From Gibbula magus (lineage: Eukaryota > Mollusca > Gastropoda > Trochida > Trochidae), in assembly GCA_936450465.1 (NCBI GenBank), contig OW388300.1:38844358-38908357 (forward strand): a stretch of DNA of 64,000 bases, read 5' to 3'. Both the position numbers and the translations under genes were made by a program. A model generated the notes under the pieces. The model worked only from the letters and a program-made list of their open reading frames with translations. It was not told where the DNA came from and did no database searches. Within the stretch, counting starts at the first letter, position 1; each line of letters begins with the position of its first letter. Positions 61,146 to 64,000 of this stretch are shown piece by piece.

Positions 61146-63421
61146 AAATGATGAGAATTTATCACCAGGGCCTTCTGTCAAATTTAGTGTAACGATTCTA
61201 ATGCTTTAATTGCTGTTAAATTTAACCCTATGCTCAAAGAAATGATAATGCAGTTTATAAATGTTTCGGAAGCAAAGGTTAGCGATACATGTACATAGTG
61301 TGGATAGAACGTTCTACACTTGAAAAGGTGATTTAGTCCACGATCTAGTGCGCCATCTGCTATAATTTACACACCACATGTAACTAAATGGATAACTATT
61401 CCCTGAATATCACAAATTGACCCTAAGTAATAGGACTAATATCAACACACGTACATGAGTAACAGTATATCCTTGTTCATGAGTCAAACCGGGCAGTCTC
61501 AAGGTAATCGGAAGAATAAAACAACACCTGTTTACTGTAGAAGTTTTTGTTTCTTGGTAATTGGAAACAACGTTTGTGTCTGGAAGTCTGAAGTCTAGAG
61601 ATCGTTTAAAGTCATTTCAGAAGTCATTTATCAGATGATAGGTGATATCCTTGGTGGAACCAATTTACCAAATTGGACGGAGTGGTGCTGTCTGGTTGAT
61701 ATAACCTTCTCCTAGACCAGAAAATTGGAGTCTTCAAATTTATATCTCAATTATTTAGTAAATACTGAATATAAACAAGTGAGTTGGATAAAGCTGTAAC
61801 GTCGAACACTCGAGCTATTAAGAATGTGAGTGTTTAAAATAAAAACTTTTTTCAAAAAATTCTTATTATATCAATCGCAAGAGAAATCGTTCATTTACAA
61901 CATGACATATTAGAAATAATTTTCTTATCCCGATACTCCAATGAAATATCCCTTAATTAGCGTGCGTCAATAAAATCTGATGTAATTACGTAGTATGCAA
62001 CAATAATGGTTTCTGAGTCATATATGTTTGTCAATTTCACTAGTTATCATAGCGACAGTGGGAAGTGACTGTCTCAACTGTTTTCGTCCTGCATGTAACC
62101 ATTGCTGCGCACTACTTAATGTGAGGATTGTTATATTGATATATTTCTAATGTCCTGTGAATATGCAAATTATTGACACTTTATATTTAAATGATATTTT
62201 TATTGTGACTATAGTAGAATACTGAGACATATATGTTAATGATAATACAATTCAAGCAAAATGCCTAGTTGGGTAAACAGTTGTTTCATGGTCTGTTGTA
62301 ACTACATAATTGAATCAAATGGTAAATCAATAAACGCCAAAAACTACAGTTGTGTGAGTACACTACAATTCTTTGCGCTTGAAAATAATAGAATTGATCT
62401 ATATTTCGACAGGAAAACACCTCTACTAATTCGGGCGATTTGTTTAGCTCTGGGAAAAATTAAGTGTATATATTTTAACGGGAAAGATCTTTAGCAATTT
62501 TCCGGTATCTCCATCAACATACTCGATGGCTCGTTAACGTTACTTGGCGGTTTCACATTACAGTCTGAGACTTAATGGATTGATAAATGTATATATAGAC
62601 CCGATATATTCAACACATTCGAGTAAGAGAAGGTTGATTTCTAACTTGTAATAGTGTCATCATCATATTAGTGTGGGATACTGGGTTACATATATCGGGA
62701 AATGACAGAAATTTATAGATATTGTACTTGACTATCGCTAAGGACTTGCTTTTCGGACGGCTCACATTAGAGAAGTAGTTTGTGATATTTGAAGCGATAT
62801 GACATCATCAATCCAAAGGAGAGGTCTCCGCTAGCTAATAGATAAATAATAAATAGTTTGCGATATCACTTTTTGGTATGTCCGAAAGCGGCATTCACTC
62901 AGTGACTGTCGACATTCCTGATGCACTCACTAAATGGGACAAGATCAAAACATTGCCCCCGACGAATTGTCTGCAATTTAAGTTAGATAATGGTCATGTG
63001 CAAAAATAGGTGAAGTGTATTTATTAATTTTAAACGAGTATATTGTCAACATTGATTTGTGTCTTAGGCGTCTGAAAACAATCACTCGAGGTTATTTATG
63101 TTATATAAGCATAAGCCGAAGTCAGTTGAACATGTAATCTATAACTGTATGGGTATTGAATCCAAACATGTTGAATATATGACATATGTCTTATTTACCA
63201 TATATCTTTTTCTTTCAGGATAATTTCTCCACAGATACTGCGTCTGCTGTGAGGCCAATTTGATAAAATAAGACATTTGACCGATCTTTGTTATCTCCCG
63301 CATTAAAATATTTTCTACGACACATGTTTCCTTTTCGTTCAGGGTCCTTTTGTCAGGGGTAATTGATGTTTAAGCTGAGACGAATGTATCATAATGCTGT
63401 ATAAAGTTATCTCTTAATTAA

Positions 63422-63746
63422 AGAGGGAGTAGCACTTTTTTGCAAATTTTAGTTTTTAAAATTTATGTCATTTACATTTACTTTAGAGGGTAAAACATCT
63501 TATTACACAAACCAATTTTCCGTAATTGTAAAATCGGTGTTACGTATCAAGCTAAAAATACATGGCGGCCGTTTTATCATTTTATTATTTCGAATGACAA
63601 AAACGATTCTCATGGCTTTTCGGAATCATGTACACTTATATTTCAAATTGATTTCCTAAGAGGGAAGGGCGTTTAACTGTTGGTGACATTATTTTTCAAA
63701 TAAATTTCATCAACTTATTTCAACGAAAAAACGTGCTACTTCCCCT
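63422..63746 (+). mobile_element. TTAA-type MITE in U4
   Basis: TTAA 63418-63421 and 63747-63750 flank AGAGGGAGTAGCAC and GTGCTACTTCCCCT. Confidence 0.92.
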
Positions 63747-63789
63747 TTAACATAAGGCATCTTGTGAATTGAATGGATCTCTTAAATCG

Positions 63790-64000
63790 TCTTGCCAACG
63801 ATGGAATGCAAAAGGTGTTGTTTTTATAAACGACCCTCTGAATTCACGTCCCATGATATGTTTGAAAATATATTCAAGGTTCAAGGAGGCATCAACTCCA
63901 TTAAAACCTTCTTGAAAAACAAGGACATAAAATTAGAAAGCATCAGGAAAAAGTTCATATTAAATGTTTTGATTAGGGGAAAGAAAGGAAGTCAACTATT
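63790..64000 (+). pseudogene. LINE ORF2 3' fragment, cut by window end
   Basis: Third copy of the fragment at 45897 and 53295; it reads into ESIRKKF without the CRE MITE, then leaves the window. Confidence 0.65.

Larger units (their letters stand above)
60741..64000 (+). repeat. Repeat unit U4, cut by window end
   Basis: Near-identical by eye to U2 through the first flank (61760-62800), MITE and LINE start. It continues beyond the window. Confidence 0.82.

Overview
The window looks like animal nuclear DNA: AT-rich, with GT-AG introns, many short transposon relics and microsatellites, and one recognisable multi-exon gene. I infer an invertebrate, most likely a mollusc. The grounds are a mobile element at 47.2-48.1 kb that starts with a CCCCCGAATCGG box and carries CCTTGGCCATAAC monomers (a type I associate with mollusc genomes), TTAGGG-like degenerate tracts, and SINE cores ending in AAATGGGTACC. 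This is recognition from memory, not a database search.

0-12.9 kb: the 3' part of an integrin alpha-chain gene on the plus strand. Ten exons (117-12847) join in frame with GT-AG introns and encode about 609 residues: the end of the beta-propeller, thigh, calf-1 and calf-2 domains, one transmembrane helix, and a tail opening with CGFFKR. The 5' exons lie outside the window. Introns carry TTAA-flanked MITEs, a 32-bp minisatellite with a nested MITE, Tc1/mariner-like relics and tRNA-derived SINE heads.

12.9-21.1 kb: no gene. It holds a Tc1/mariner-type MITE, a 1.2-kb TATAC satellite, several foldbacks, a hAT-type element with an 8-bp target duplication, a 1.56-kb TA-flanked element with internal GGGGCAATTGTAACA boxes, and a 1.7-kb nested foldback. 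The 16.2-19.4 kb stretch has a paralogue at 38.9-39.8 kb that lacks these insertions and so acts as an empty site.

21.1-64 kb: an array of large repeat units with no convincing intact host gene. Two near-identical tandem units (21226-27910 and 28967-35521) carry degenerate CCCTAA tracts and a CpG-rich, CGTACG-dense block. From about 36 kb the orientation of the telomere-like modules flips to GGGTTA, and five further units (about 36.0, 42.85, 50.3, 56.2 and 60.75 kb, the last cut by the window end) follow. The units share modules: telomere-like tract, a conserved flank, a second flank, a long (AT)n junction, inverted-repeat arms and a loop. They differ by insertions of TTAA MITEs, a LINE ORF2 3' fragment, a CRE-bearing MITE and the 147-bp-monomer element. 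A roughly 45-bp box around TTTGTGTCTGGAAG recurs in many of these otherwise different modules and in the foldback at 20 kb.

All identities were judged by eye from the sequence. No alignment or database search was run.
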